A program made the translations under genes and the position numbers. From assembly GCF_030247195.1 (NCBI RefSeq), contig NC_080670.1:211780546-211844545 (forward strand): 64,000 nt of DNA, written 5' to 3'. The stretch comes from Topomyia yanbarensis. Its lineage: Eukaryota; Arthropoda; Insecta; Diptera; Culicidae. The notes under the pieces are model-generated. The model saw only the letters and a program-made list of their open reading frames with translations, was not told where the DNA came from and did no database searches. Shown here one piece after another: positions 48,301 to 57,157 of the stretch (positions are counted from its first letter, which is position 1; every line of letters starts with the position of its first letter).

Positions 48301-49006
48301 TGATTGTTTCCAATGGCCTTGAGCCGTTGTTGATTGAGACTACGATCGGCAGATGGTCGCTACCGTGGGGATCAGGGATTACCTTCCACGTGCAATTTAA
48401 CCGCAGCGATGTTGAGCAAAGGGACAAGTCTAAGGCGCTCGGGCGCGCTGGAGGAGCAGGAATCCGTGTCATTTCACCCGTGTTTAAAATTGTCAAATTG
48501 AAGTTATCGCAAAGATCCTGAATTAAGGAAGACCGGTTATCATCATAGAGGCAACCCCATGCTGTACCGTGAGAGTTAAAGTCTCCTAAAACTAGTCGCG
48601 GTGCTGGCAGGGATTCTAAGATGTCTTGTAGCCGTCGGTGCCCAACCGCGGTGTTGGGGGGAATATATATGGAAGCTATGCAAAGGCTTTTGCCTTTGGT
48701 TGTTACTTGACAAGCGACAACTTCAATACCTGTTATCGAGGGAAGGTTAATTCTGTAGAAGGAATAGCACTTTTTGATCCCCAAAAGCACTCCTCCATAG
48801 GGGGTGTCTCGATCCAGGCGAATAATATTAAAGTCGTGGAAGTTGAGTTCTATGTCGGAAGTTAACCAAGTTTCACATAATGCAAATGCATCGCAACTCA
48901 AATTATTTATTAAAATTTTGAAGGAATCGATTTTCGGGATGATACTTCTGCAATTCCACTGTAGAACAGTGATCAAATCCGTGACCTCGTTCGATGAGTT
49001 AGCCAT
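45320..49006 (-). CDS. I-element ORF2: endonuclease, reverse transcriptase, RNase H
   Basis: A 1228-residue polyprotein that nicks genomic DNA, primes reverse transcription of its own RNA there, and degrades the RNA strand. Residues 1-225 form an AP-like endonuclease (QWNCRS at 16-21, CETWL with Glu45, GDFNSHG at 141-147, SDHLP at 216-220). RT spans roughly 440-760: KPGKPASDHNSYRPI at 489-503, FLDIKGAFD with Asp571 and Asp577, GLPQGSCLSPLLYN at 626-639, and LADD at 658-661 (catalytic pair Asp660-Asp661; the usual Phe/Tyr is Leu). RNase H spans about 945-1070, with YTDGSN (Asp950), AAELAAI (Glu983), SDSLSS (Asp1007) and NEKAD (Asp1063). A C-terminal CxC…H…H…C motif lies at 1161-1177. The ATG at 49006 was chosen because the frame extends upstream only to a non-ATG codon. 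It overlaps the end of ORF1 by 8 nt. Length and domain order are normal for the clade. Confidence 0.93.
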   Translation of the reverse strand: MANSSNEVTDLITVLQWNCRSIIPKIDSFKILINNLSCDAFALCETWLTSDIELNFHDFNIIRLDRDTPYGGVLLGIKKCYSFYRINLPSITGIEVVACQVTTKGKSLCIASIYIPPNTAVGHRRLQDILESLPAPRLVLGDFNSHGTAWGCLYDDNRSSLIQDLCDNFNLTILNTGEMTRIPAPPARPSALDLSLCSTSLRLNCTWKVIPDPHGSDHLPIVVSINNGSRPLETINISYDLTRNIDWKSYAAAISDNIESTQELPPEEEYSFLAGLILDSANQAQTKPVPGANIQKRSPNPWWDKECSDVYAEKAAAFKTFRNDGLPASFRQYATLDKRMKSLMKAKKRGYWRRFVDGLTRETSMSTLWGTARRMRNRNSTNESVEYSNRWIFDFAKKVCPDSAPAQKIYRAASPHDSANETPFSMVEFSLALLSCNNKAPGPDRIKFNLLKNLPDSAKRRLLNLFNKFLEANIVPLDWRQVKVIAIQKPGKPASDHNSYRPIAMLSCIRKLFEKMILSRLDNWVEANGLLSDTQFGFRKGKGTNDCLALLSTEIQLAYASKEQMASVFLDIKGAFDSVSINILSEKLHQHGLSATLNNFLLNLLSEKHMHFSHGDLSTSRFSYMGLPQGSCLSPLLYNFYVNDIDECLDNSCTLRQLADDGVVSVTGPNAVDLQGPLQNTLDNLSAWAIKLGIEFSTEKTELVVFSRKREPAQLQLLLMGQTIAQVFTVKYLGVWFDSKGTWGCHIRYLKQKCQQRINFLRTITGTWWGAHPGDLIRLYQTTILSVMEYGCFCFRSAANIHFIKLERIQYRCLRIALGCMQSTHTMSLEVLSGVLPLKNRFWELSYRLLIRCDILNPVVIENFERLVELNSQTRFMSLYFDYMAQNINPSSYNPNRVHFINTSESTVFFDTSMKDEISGIPDHIRPQVVPNIFYNKFREVDCTKMFYTDGSNLEGSTGFGIFNQKFTASYKLSDPASVYAAELAAIQYTLGVIETLPADHYFIVSDSLSSIDAIRSMKQGKHSSYFLGKIRELLSALSDNSFQITLVWVPSHCSIPGNEKADSLAKVGALEGDVYERPICFSEFFSITHQRTLESWQTSWSSGELGRWLHSIIPKVSTKPWFKGMDVGRDFIRVMSRLMANHYTLDAHLRRIGLVDSGICACGDGYHDIEHIVWACTEYSSARSRLMDTLRARGRPTNVPVRDVLASRDVLYMSLIYTFVKTINIQV

Positions 49007-50318
49007 CGAAGGATACAATCGCTGAGAGGAGGGGCCATTTAGCAGTCAACTGCTTCAAAAATGTTCTCACTGTAGGGAGAAAAGCTAACATAAGACTTTT
49101 AATAGGATCAGTAATATTGAAAGTTTTTATTATCCAGTCCACTATGTCCGAGAGTTTTATAATTCCAGTGCTGCGATTACTCTCGAACTGAAACAAAGGA
49201 ACACTTGGGATTTTTGATGTTCCTGGAAGTGCTGGGAACTCCTTCTCTGAGCTTAATCCTCCGAGACCAGGAGCTAATTGCTTCGGTTTGGTTGCAACAC
49301 TTCCAATAGATGTCACTTTCGGAGCCCCCTCAAGGGACACCTTCTGGCCTTTACAAGGAACTTTACGAGAGGAAGTGTTCCTCCTCTTCCTATAAATTCT
49401 AGGCACCCTAGTAGATGTTCCCTCTTGTGGGTTACCAGCCTCGCCCTCGTCAGGAGGCAAGTGAGTATAGATGTTTGCTGAGGATGGTGGCGTAGCATTC
49501 TTTAACATTTCTGCGAAAGAATGTTTGGATCGTCCCGCAAGGGAACGTTTCAGTTTATCCCCGCGTAGTTTGTACGCGGGACATGCCGAGATATCATGCA
49601 GACTCTCCGCACAGTAAGGACACTTTTCGGCTTGCCTACTGCACGAATCATCTAGATGATTCTCCCCGCATTTTCCACAGCGGGCCTTGTTGCTACAATG
49701 GGTGGCTGTGTGACCCAGTTGTTTACACTTTGTGCAATTCATGACCCGCGGCACAAACAGACGCACAGGCAGACGAACCTTGTGCAAGAGGACGAAATTT
49801 GGCAAAGCGGTACCAGCGAAGGTCACCCGATAAGAGTTTGATTGGGGGTACGTTTTTGAACCATCCCCCGCAACTACTACTGAGTGCAAACGTTTGCACT
49901 CAAGTATTTTAACTGGCTGAAGTAAGCGGTCTCTGAATCGGCCAACCCCGTACTTCAGCAGATCCTCGCACGTCAAACTCTCATCGGTTACGACGCCTTC
50001 GGATTGTACTCTTACAGCCGGAATATACACGTTATAATCCCGCGTAAAGTGCTCACAGCAAGCAATATCGTTTGCCTGCTTTGAGTTGGCTAGCAACACC
50101 CTTATCTTGTCCGAGCGGACCTTTGAAATTTCGGTCACAGCCGAGAACCGTTCCGTCAGGTCTCTAGAAATCTGAAGAAGATTCAGTGATTTAGTCTTGG
50201 GCCGAAAGAAGACCACAAATGGACCAGTTGAGAGTTCTGGATAGCATTTGGGCCGGGGGGGAGCCTTAGAAGTTGAACCCGATTCAACTTCCATTTGACC
50301 ATCCGGAGAGGGAACCAT
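48999..50318 (-). CDS. I-element ORF1: gag-like RNA-binding protein
   Basis: A 439-residue protein expected to coat the element RNA in the cytoplasm and help deliver it to the target. Residues 30-190 contain an RRM-like region inferred only from position (PFVVFFRPK near 33, then alternating hydrophobic strands). Three CCHC-type knuckles follow: CTKCKQLGHTATHC at 195-208, CGKCGENHLDDSC at 214-226 and CPYCAESLHDISAC at 233-246. The rest is basic and Ser/Thr/Pro-rich. The ATG at 50318 is the first in frame (the frame itself opens 12 nt earlier at a TTG). MEVESG at residue 9 is an alternative start. The stop TAA lies inside ATGGCTAA, which also holds the ORF2 start. No break or stop was found. 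Confidence 0.9.
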   Translation of the reverse strand: MVPSPDGQMEVESGSTSKAPPRPKCYPELSTGPFVVFFRPKTKSLNLLQISRDLTERFSAVTEISKVRSDKIRVLLANSKQANDIACCEHFTRDYNVYIPAVRVQSEGVVTDESLTCEDLLKYGVGRFRDRLLQPVKILECKRLHSVVVAGDGSKTYPQSNSYRVTFAGTALPNFVLLHKVRLPVRLFVPRVMNCTKCKQLGHTATHCSNKARCGKCGENHLDDSCSRQAEKCPYCAESLHDISACPAYKLRGDKLKRSLAGRSKHSFAEMLKNATPPSSANIYTHLPPDEGEAGNPQEGTSTRVPRIYRKRRNTSSRKVPCKGQKVSLEGAPKVTSIGSVATKPKQLAPGLGGLSSEKEFPALPGTSKIPSVPLFQFESNRSTGIIKLSDIVDWIIKTFNITDPIKSLMLAFLPTVRTFLKQLTAKWPLLSAIVSFDG

Positions 50319-50603
50319 AGAAAACGTCAACGCACGGGGTCAGCGCCCGCGCAGACGGAAGAAAGCAATAAATGTGTTACAAAAGACAAAAACCACTTAG
50401 CTTTAAACTGGTGTCCAACGACGAACCGATCCAGCTTATACAGCTGGCTATTGTTTAATCCTCACACGCGAACAAAAGACTGAGGACCGAACCGAACTGG
50501 CAAAATAACCTTGAATGCGGATTAAAACTATTCTTTATCGCCTCACACAGCACTACGGACTAGAAAAAACAACCTCTGTCTCGATGGAGAGCTCGAAAAC
50601 GAA
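50319..50603 (-). promoter_or_regulatory. I-element 5' UTR with presumed internal promoter
   Basis: Non-LTR elements of this kind transcribe from a promoter lying downstream of their start site. This 285-nt leader, beginning next to the target duplication, must hold it if the copy is complete. I saw GAGACAG about 22-28 nt in, loosely like a downstream promoter element, but nothing decisive. Confidence 0.5.
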
Positions 50604-50619
50604 TGAGTGACACTCTGTT
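50604..50619. repeat. Target-site duplication, 5' side of I element
   Basis: TGAGTGACACTCTGTT is identical to 44484-44499. A perfect 16-bp match shows that little time has passed since insertion. Confidence 0.93.
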
Positions 50620-51480
50620 GATTATCGCTGCAGCAAGCCATGTAAACCTTACTTCACTAGACCTTTTGCAATTAATAACGAATCAGCGATTATAAGCCCT
50701 ACCTTTCTAGGCTTATGAGCGTTCCCATTTTTTTCATATTCCGCTACCATATCTAACGCATTCTTTCATCTGTGGCTGCTTCTGCAGCTTTGTTCCCAAG
50801 GACGTTGACGGCTTGTGGTCATCCGATAGTTATCTGGAATTTTAAAATTATCTGTCTTCCACAAAAGGTCTGCCTAATGCGGAATCGGTTCACCCTACAG
50901 TTTCTTCTAGCAGCTGTCTAGTTCGCTGATCTTCCTCAGATTATACGTTTTGGACAGAATTGATAATTCCCATGATGTCGAGAGTACAGTAGTCTCGCAG
51001 ATACTCGTTCAACAAACCATCGGGATCTGTGGCTACAGTGCTATGGAAATTCGCGAAAGCGTTTGTTGCGAATCTACATTTTGCTGCCACGGGTTCCCGA
51101 GGTGTAGATTGTCTATACCGATGATAGCCTTATAGTCCTCAAGCGGGAGCCCTTGTAGATGAAGGGACATCTGTGCTCACTCACGATACCTTAATATTTA
51201 AGAAGGTATCACAAGGTTGGTGACTGTGGCATTAACGAGTTTGTGTCTAGTCCTATCGGACATTCCTGCAATTTTCAGCTTTTTGAAAGAATAATTCCTC
51301 GTCCGTAACGTTTCCGGCAGTCAGCGGTTCTGGTTGGCCGGTCGTGCCCAGTCGTTCAACGACTTTTCTAGCAGGGTAAGCGACTAAATTAGAGGGAGCA
51401 TCATGTTGAAGACTCTCGTAGTTAGATTGATGAGCGGCGATGCGGACCTTTCCCGATTCGTTCAGAGATAGCCCCCGATT
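50620..51480 (-). pseudogene. BEL/Pao retrotransposon, upstream part (protease/RT junction)
   Basis: Minus-strand traces: LPLEDYKAIIGIDNLHLG near 51090-51150 is the end of the aspartic-protease region, normally LLIG(V/I)DN. SEEDQRTRQLLEETVG near 50890-50940 and WKTDNFKIPDNYRM-like sequence (about 50810-50870, shifted frame) are the RT entry. MVAEYEKNG follows near 50715-50745. An upstream open piece (NYESLQHDAPSNLVAYPARK, about 51360-51430) may be gag or linker. It joins the RT block at 44392 once the I element is removed, so 50620 and 44483 are the two sides of the interrupted gene. Confidence 0.7.
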
Positions 51481-54400
51481 TTTGATGCTTCCTAGTGGGT
51501 CTGTGGGATTTTGTCTCGTTTATCACTCTTGTCTCCCCCTCCGCTGTTTATTCAGCCACACTTTTTTCAGTTAACGCATTACCTTATGATCCCCGAAGCC
51601 GCACGATTTATAAGAACCGGACTTTCTGACAGTTTTTTTCTATTTTGTTATGGTGACAAAATGTTTCAAAGAGTGGGACTACGACTTGTTTCAGTTGCAA
51701 CGAAATAATTGACTACCCTTGATTTACTCCAGTCGAGATGTTTATCCAAAAAATCGCTAATGTTTATTCGTCGTTGTTCCACGTTAACTGCCATTTTGTT
51801 TACGTTGTATCACCTAGCGGATCAAAATCAACACTGGATATTGAAAACATGTGCGCCTAGAGTTTGACGTTTAGTATTGTGTGCCTTGCGCAGGGTTGCA
51901 ATATGTTTTAAATGCTGCTAGGGTTGTCAAAATTTTATTCCGCATACGTTGCAGCCTCATAAGCTTGTAGTTGTCCTTAGTAGATGGGGTGTCAAGATTG
52001 ATACTGAGTGAATGTAACATTAAAGCTATACGCTTTCCAGATCCTACAACAATATATCCACAACCTTTCATTACACGAACAGATAGTCCAGTCCGCAACC
52101 GGTTAAACACAAAACTTCAGCTGCATGGAAACAAGGAATCAAAAAAATGAACGAACATCTACTTCGCAAAGAAACCTAATGTCTAAAACAGATTTGTTTT
52201 ACTGCAAAATCGCACCACACAGCCTGAGACCAGACGCGAGTTATGGGGCTGGCTACCGGCGAACAACTTTGTGTCGAACAGGAAAAATGACATTTAACCA
52301 GCTGTTAGTAGTAGTAGGCGGTGTACCTGTGGAAACCCTGCCTGCCTGCACCAGGGGAACACATTTTTGCACAAATCCAATGTGCTTTGTTTTGCCTCGG
52401 CGCTCGAATGTTGAATGTTAATTCGCGTCACGAAAGGTTGACTCTTTAAAATTTGGTCAGTGAATCGTTAAGCCGGAACTTAGCGTTTGCGACTGTTGTT
52501 TTGTCGCCATCGATACACGTAATCAAACCCGTTAAATTACGGATCAGTTTTGTCAAGGCTGTTTTTGGCATATGATCAAAATCTGAGCTGCTGGGTGTTA
52601 CGCCAGCAAACCACTTTCCCACATTTAAATCTCATCAGTAGCCGGAAAATTAATCCAATCCAATAACCATCGACGGAGATTGGACGTAGTGATAAGATGA
52701 GTCGATGAGTAAAAGTTAGAAAAATTACACTCCACGTTTTGGGTGTGTGGATAATCGGGCAAGAGGAAGAGCATAATGCATCATTTTTTTTTCTCCGCCA
52801 TAGCGTTCGTTAACTTTCGCTGGCTGCAGTGCATCGCAAAAATGAGAAAGTACAGCATCAAGCATCCACCAGTCAAAAAGACCACCCCGGCTGCTCTGCC
52901 GGGATGGGCAAGATGCAATCAGTGAAACCCTACTATACACACGGATTTATTTTCGTACAAAAGCGCAAAGCCATCATCGGCATCGCGGTGTATGTTATTG
53001 ATGCTTTGCATCTGATGCATTTTATGATTTAGCGGTGCCGATTTGAAGCTCACGGAAGGAAAAAAGAAAAGGAAAATTGAAATTTTTCGTTCGGTTGTGA
53101 AAACTTGGTACAATTTTAGCTAGACGGGTGGTTAAACTGATGGAGAAAAATCTCTCGGAACATGGATAATGACTCGTCTTGATTAATTTCTAAAATATTG
53201 TTTATTCAATCAATAGAAACGCATAAAAAACTGCAATATAATTTATATGTTTCCAATTGTGCAACTTACGTCGCTAACGCACGTACTAACAATGACAAGT
53301 TGGTTTTGACAACAAATCCCAAAGCCCAACAGTTTTCTTAGTAGGCGACGAGCAACGATGTCAGTATCATTGGTTCTCCGCATGCCGGACCGGGATTTAT
53401 TTTCGAAAACTGAGAAAAAAAAACAATGCACCCTATTTTGGGTTGTCACATTTCACCGTGTAATTTTGAATGTCAAAACAAAACGACGCAAATAACAGTT
53501 GCATCAATTTTCTCGACCGCGCGAATAAATTCTAAGATTTCAAGAATACTTATCTCCAAGATTCATGGTTTCTGGATATATTCTAAAAAATTGTGTTCTC
53601 CAACATACTTTCTGAAACTTAAATGTAAAAAATCGATGCTCCATGACAGTGCATGTCCCTACCATTCCTCCGAACATTGACTAAATCCAAGAGGGGATAC
53701 TACACTGGCGACGAAGACGAATGATCGCCTCACCGAAAGATCACGTAGCTCGAAAGTTGCAATTATTTGCGAAAACTGTACGTGTTCGAATTGATTTTCA
53801 AAAAGGAACGAAAACCATTGATTCTGCTAATTTGCTTTTCTGTCACGGCTCTTTTAACCTTTCCCGCGGAATGTTGCTCAATCACGGCGAACCGAGCCGT
53901 ATTGATGGCCAACACATGTACATATGTGGTTATTGTTGACAATCACATAGCCTTGAATGGAAAACGAATTTTTCGAAAGTTTGCTAGCGTAAAACAAATC
54001 AGGTACTCCTTGATAGGACCACCCATTTCGGTTTCATTGAATAGGCAATGGCTACTGTGATGCACGCATCAAAATTTTTTATCAGTTATGCTTCACTATC
54101 CCACCATGCAGAACTTGATCGGGATGGCCTTGCTCGGTCATAACCTAACCTTCCTGAGGGTGTAACATTTCCATCGGAGTAATTATTATTTATGTTGCTC
54201 GCTTCGAACTTCATTTCCTGGTCTCATCCCATAAACAATGCAGAATGCCAACCATCGCCATCGGGTGAACAGTCTAGCGAAACAAAAGACTTCAGCGACC
54301 TCGAGCGACGAACCTGCAAAATCAATGTGGCTGTTGTGACTTTAGTAAAGAAAAAACCTACGAGAACAACCTGATTCTGACACGAATCAGTACGAATGCA

Positions 54401-55362
54401 GGCGACCTTGCGGAACAACAGCAGCTACAGCCGTTGTAGTGGTGCTCCTTAATCGGTTCCACTTAGCCACCACCATACTGTCATTATCCACTTGACTGTG
54501 CGCACGTCGTCTGTATGTGACGACATTAAAAAGAGAAGGTTACAAGTCTGAACCGGATCAAGTTACTTCACCCCGGTGTCGATGCTAGACCTCTGCAATT
54601 CTCCTATTGAAATTTTAAGCACAACTCTCTCGGTGCAAGTTAAGATTAATTTCCAACGTTCACCAGGACTATACTGTAGCCAGTCCATTTTTACACAGAG
54701 TTTATAGTTTTCTATAGTCACCTTTGTCTGCTGACGACGTATGAAAGTCGCTGTCAGTATATCGGCGGTGCAGTTTACTTTTTTTTGTATTCACAACCTG
54801 TTAGTCCTAGCCTGCTTCGATACGCTGCCACGAAGCACTGCAAATTGTTCAACAACTTTCAATCGAGCAGCTCCCTGCTCGATCCCCCGTACCCTCGTGT
54901 GGTGCGCACTAGCTCAGCACGCTTCGCAATGCCACTAACTATTTAGGTATAACTATATTATAACTCTAGCTCGAACCATTTTCTTCCTGAAACCCAATCA
55001 ATCGGCATCTCTTTCCCTCGCTCGGGTCGTCGCTGGTGTGAGTGCGAAATGCTAATGAAAAGGCACTTGTTACATATAAATAAATGCCTCTGAGTAGCAG
55101 CTGCCGAGGTTTGCTCTTGCGCGGTGTTACATGTCCAGTTCGTCGTCGGTGAGTGGATCAAATGACGTCGATTATACGGCGATGGCATTAGTGCTGTCGG
55201 TGTCTTCAGTGGAAGTGAGACAATGTTGGGGTAATTTTTCATCTCTTCACTTATTATGTCAAGGATGAGTGCATATGATGGTTTTAATTGTCATCACATG
55301 TTGACAGAAAGCGTTGTATTCAACTGCTTCAAAAATACGTTCTACATTATTATTACAACTCA
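51481..55362. other. Unassigned DNA
   Basis: No recognisable protein. Frames at 52125-52421 and 53721-54060 overlap in several phases. A TATAAATAA word near 55074 with a GTGAGT donor-like word near 55148 could be read as a plus-strand promoter and first exon, but no coding support exists. The missing 5' part of the BEL/Pao element may lie at the left end. Confidence 0.35.
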
Positions 55363-55404
55363 AATCGAAGAGATCAACGCAGAAATCTAAGAGATCAACG
55401 CAGA
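55363..55404 (+). repeat. Two tandem copies of a 21-bp unit
   Basis: AATCGAAGAGATCAACGCAGA is followed directly by AATCTAAGAGATCAACGCAGA, differing at one base. Confidence 0.7.
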
Positions 55405-55429
55405 ATACTATTTTTTTAGAGAGCAAATT

Positions 55430-55775
55430 TTGAATTATCGACATAAAAAAAGCAAATCTGCATTACTTCTAGAACGTAATGACCAGCAACGACCCGATCG
55501 TGGGCGTACTGAGAGCACACGCAACGGATCACATGTAAAACTGACCGATGACGACATGGACGTAAACGAAAACGAGAGAGAAGACGAACCGAATGACCCC
55601 CATTCGGGCGGCAGACAACGCACCTAATATTTCACCACCAAGTAAGCGGATCTCAACACGCAGCAGTAAGGTGCGTCAACAAGACCCGCCGACGAACAGG
55701 CTGTAACGATATTTTCTTACATTTTTAGATATCCACCGCTCAGTTGTGCTAACGCGTTGAGCCGTGTCAAATATA
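55430..55775 (+). pseudogene. Gag-like retroelement, copy B (3' end only)
   Basis: An open stretch to 55627 is rich in Arg, Asp, Glu and Asn (…MDVNENEREDEPNDPH…). In a shifted frame it continues NISPPSKRISTRSSK, which aligns with NVSPPRKKITTRYSK near 59280-59330 in copy C. The 3' region contains TCTTACATTTTT and the hairpin at 55734-55766, then GTGTCAAATA, also shared with copy C. Everything upstream of about 55430 is missing. Copy C begins about 100 bp downstream in the same orientation. Confidence 0.5.
55734..55766 (+). other. 3' hairpin of gag-like element, copy B
   Basis: CACCGCTCA pairs with TGAGCCGTG (8 of 9 pairs) around a 15-nt loop. The perfect version is at 59416-59448. The stem is conserved between the copies although the loop differs. 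Confidence 0.55.
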
Positions 55776-55980
55776 TTTAAAAAAAGGAATCAGTTACCAA
55801 ACGGAATGCACAAAGCTGAAACATGTTGGTATATTTGGTCTAAAAGCGCCTTTAAATCAATTTAATCAGTCTATCTTCTCATCTTGATTTAAGTAAAGGC
55901 TAAAAATCGCTTCGCAAACAGCCACCGGTTTAGCACACGTAATATTCTAACTATCGCTTTGTTGCTTATACACTGTACAA

Positions 55981-56511
55981 TAGACTGGTTCAATTTTTGA
56001 CTTTTAGCTCCACCAGGTTTTTCTGATTCCTTTCATGGTCCTTAGTAATTGTGCAAATTTTGGTACCGATTGGTTGTGTCTACGGACCCTCCAAAAATTT
56101 CAATGTTTATATGGAAGTTTGCATGTAAAATCAGTTAACATTGAAAAAAAAATCTTAAAAAATCACGTTATCAATCAATTAATCAGAACACTATATATTT
56201 CTAAAGGTAATCTTCTACTGAACACATTCGTGAAACATTAAAAGTTTATGAAAATTCGCTGAGAAAAGTTATTAACTAAAGAAGCAGCATGACTTCAAAA
56301 CAAGTGGATTTTATTATTAATCATAGCAACCCAAATCATATTTTTTTTCAATGTTAACTGATTTTACATGCAAACTTCCATATAAACATTGAAATTTTTG
56401 GAGGGTCCGTAGACACAACCAATCGGTACCAAAATTTGCACAATTACTAAGGACCATGAAAGGAATCAGAAAAGCCTGGTGGAGCTAAAAGTCAAAAATT
56501 GAACCAGTCTA
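55981..56511. mobile_element. hAT-type MITE with about 170-bp inverted arms
   Basis: A 531-bp element whose ends TAGACTGGTTCAATTTTTGA and its inverse open arms of about 168 bp. The arms (55981-56150 and 56342-56511) are nearly identical, with one mismatch noticed. It is flanked by a perfect 8-bp direct repeat, CTGTACAA (55973-55980 and 56512-56519). The 8-bp duplication with TAG-type ends suggests hAT mobilisation. It interrupts the leader of copy C. The near-identity of the arms points to recent origin or arm conversion. Confidence 0.85.
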
Positions 56512-56533
56512 CTGTACAAGCTGTTAAGTGAAA

Positions 56534-56800
56534 ATGAGTGAACAACAGAAGAAGAATGCGATCATGCATGTCAATGCTACTGTGATTGACTTGAACCAAA
56601 CTCGCATTAAGGAATTTAAGCTATCGGAAGTCTCTTATATACAGTTCTACCATGTAAGAAACATAGTACTGGTAACGTTCAAAAGTTTAGCTGAGACAGA
56701 GGGCTGCATAAAACAGAACAATATACAACAACAACGTAACAAATATGATAACGTCAAAGTCAAGAAGGTTGATTACCACGAACAGTTGCAACAAATCTGA
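56534..56800 (+). CDS. Gag-like ORF1 N-terminal fragment (88 aa)
   Basis: The frame starts with MSEQQKKNAIMHVNATVIDL just after the MITE and its duplication. It ends KKVDYHEQLQQI, where a TGA stops it. In another frame the sequence continues with protein-like residues (ERCFQKPQKITF…), so the stop is probably from a frameshift. Alternating hydrophobic segments (YIQFYHVRNIVLVTFKSL) suggest an RRM-like fold, by pattern only. It is the N-terminus of the retroelement called copy C here; a cellular role is not proposed. Confidence 0.4.
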   Translation: MSEQQKKNAIMHVNATVIDLNQTRIKEFKLSEVSYIQFYHVRNIVLVTFKSLAETEGCIKQNNIQQQRNKYDNVKVKKVDYHEQLQQI

Positions 56801-57157
56801 GCGTTGTTTTCAAAAGCCTCAAAAAATCACATTTTCTGTGCAAGCTACGGTCCTTATAATATATTATTCGTACAACTATTTTCGAGCGAATAACGCAAAA
56901 ATTAAATCTCTTCATTCGGTAGAATTCTTTAAAAACGAGTACTATATATAAAACTAGAATTTTATTTGGTATCCGTGGAGTCCTGTGCACGAGATTTGTT
57001 ACATTTAGTTTAGTTTCTCTGGCGTTATTATATTATTTCATACTGTCATCTCTGATGATGATGTATTCCTCATGGTTGGATGTGCTTGTTTGTCCATTGG
57101 ACTTACGGGCTACGATTGTATATACATCTTCTATGTATTTTGTGTGTTTATTTGTGA

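Larger units (their letters stand above)
44500..50603 (-). mobile_element. Complete I-clade non-LTR retrotransposon (MosquI-like)
   Basis: A 6.1-kb unit on the minus strand: 5' UTR of about 285 nt, ORF1 (gag-like), ORF2 (endonuclease, RT, RNase H), a 3' UTR of about 820 nt and a run of about 10-12 A. It is bounded by a perfect 16-bp direct repeat. The placement of RNase H after RT and the two-ORF layout fit the I clade; the name MosquI-like is from memory of mosquito I elements. Both frames are intact, and the duplication and tail are undamaged, so the insertion is young. It landed in the RT region of an older BEL/Pao copy. A divergent relative is at 17343-18001. Confidence 0.9.

Noticed and set aside
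45320..49018. Longer ORF2 starting four codons upstream
   Set aside because: The upstream codon is TTG; the first ATG is at 49006 and overlaps the ORF1 stop, which is the more natural start.
45491..50295. Many plus-strand and second-frame minus-strand frames across the I element
   Set aside because: They are shadows of ORF1 and ORF2, whose domain content is unambiguous.
48999..50330. ORF1 starting at 50330
   Set aside because: That codon is TTG; the first ATG in frame is at 50318.
55074..55150. Plus-strand TATA box and first exon
   Set aside because: TATAAATAA and a GTGAGT word exist, but there is no initiator match at the right spacing and no coding continuation.
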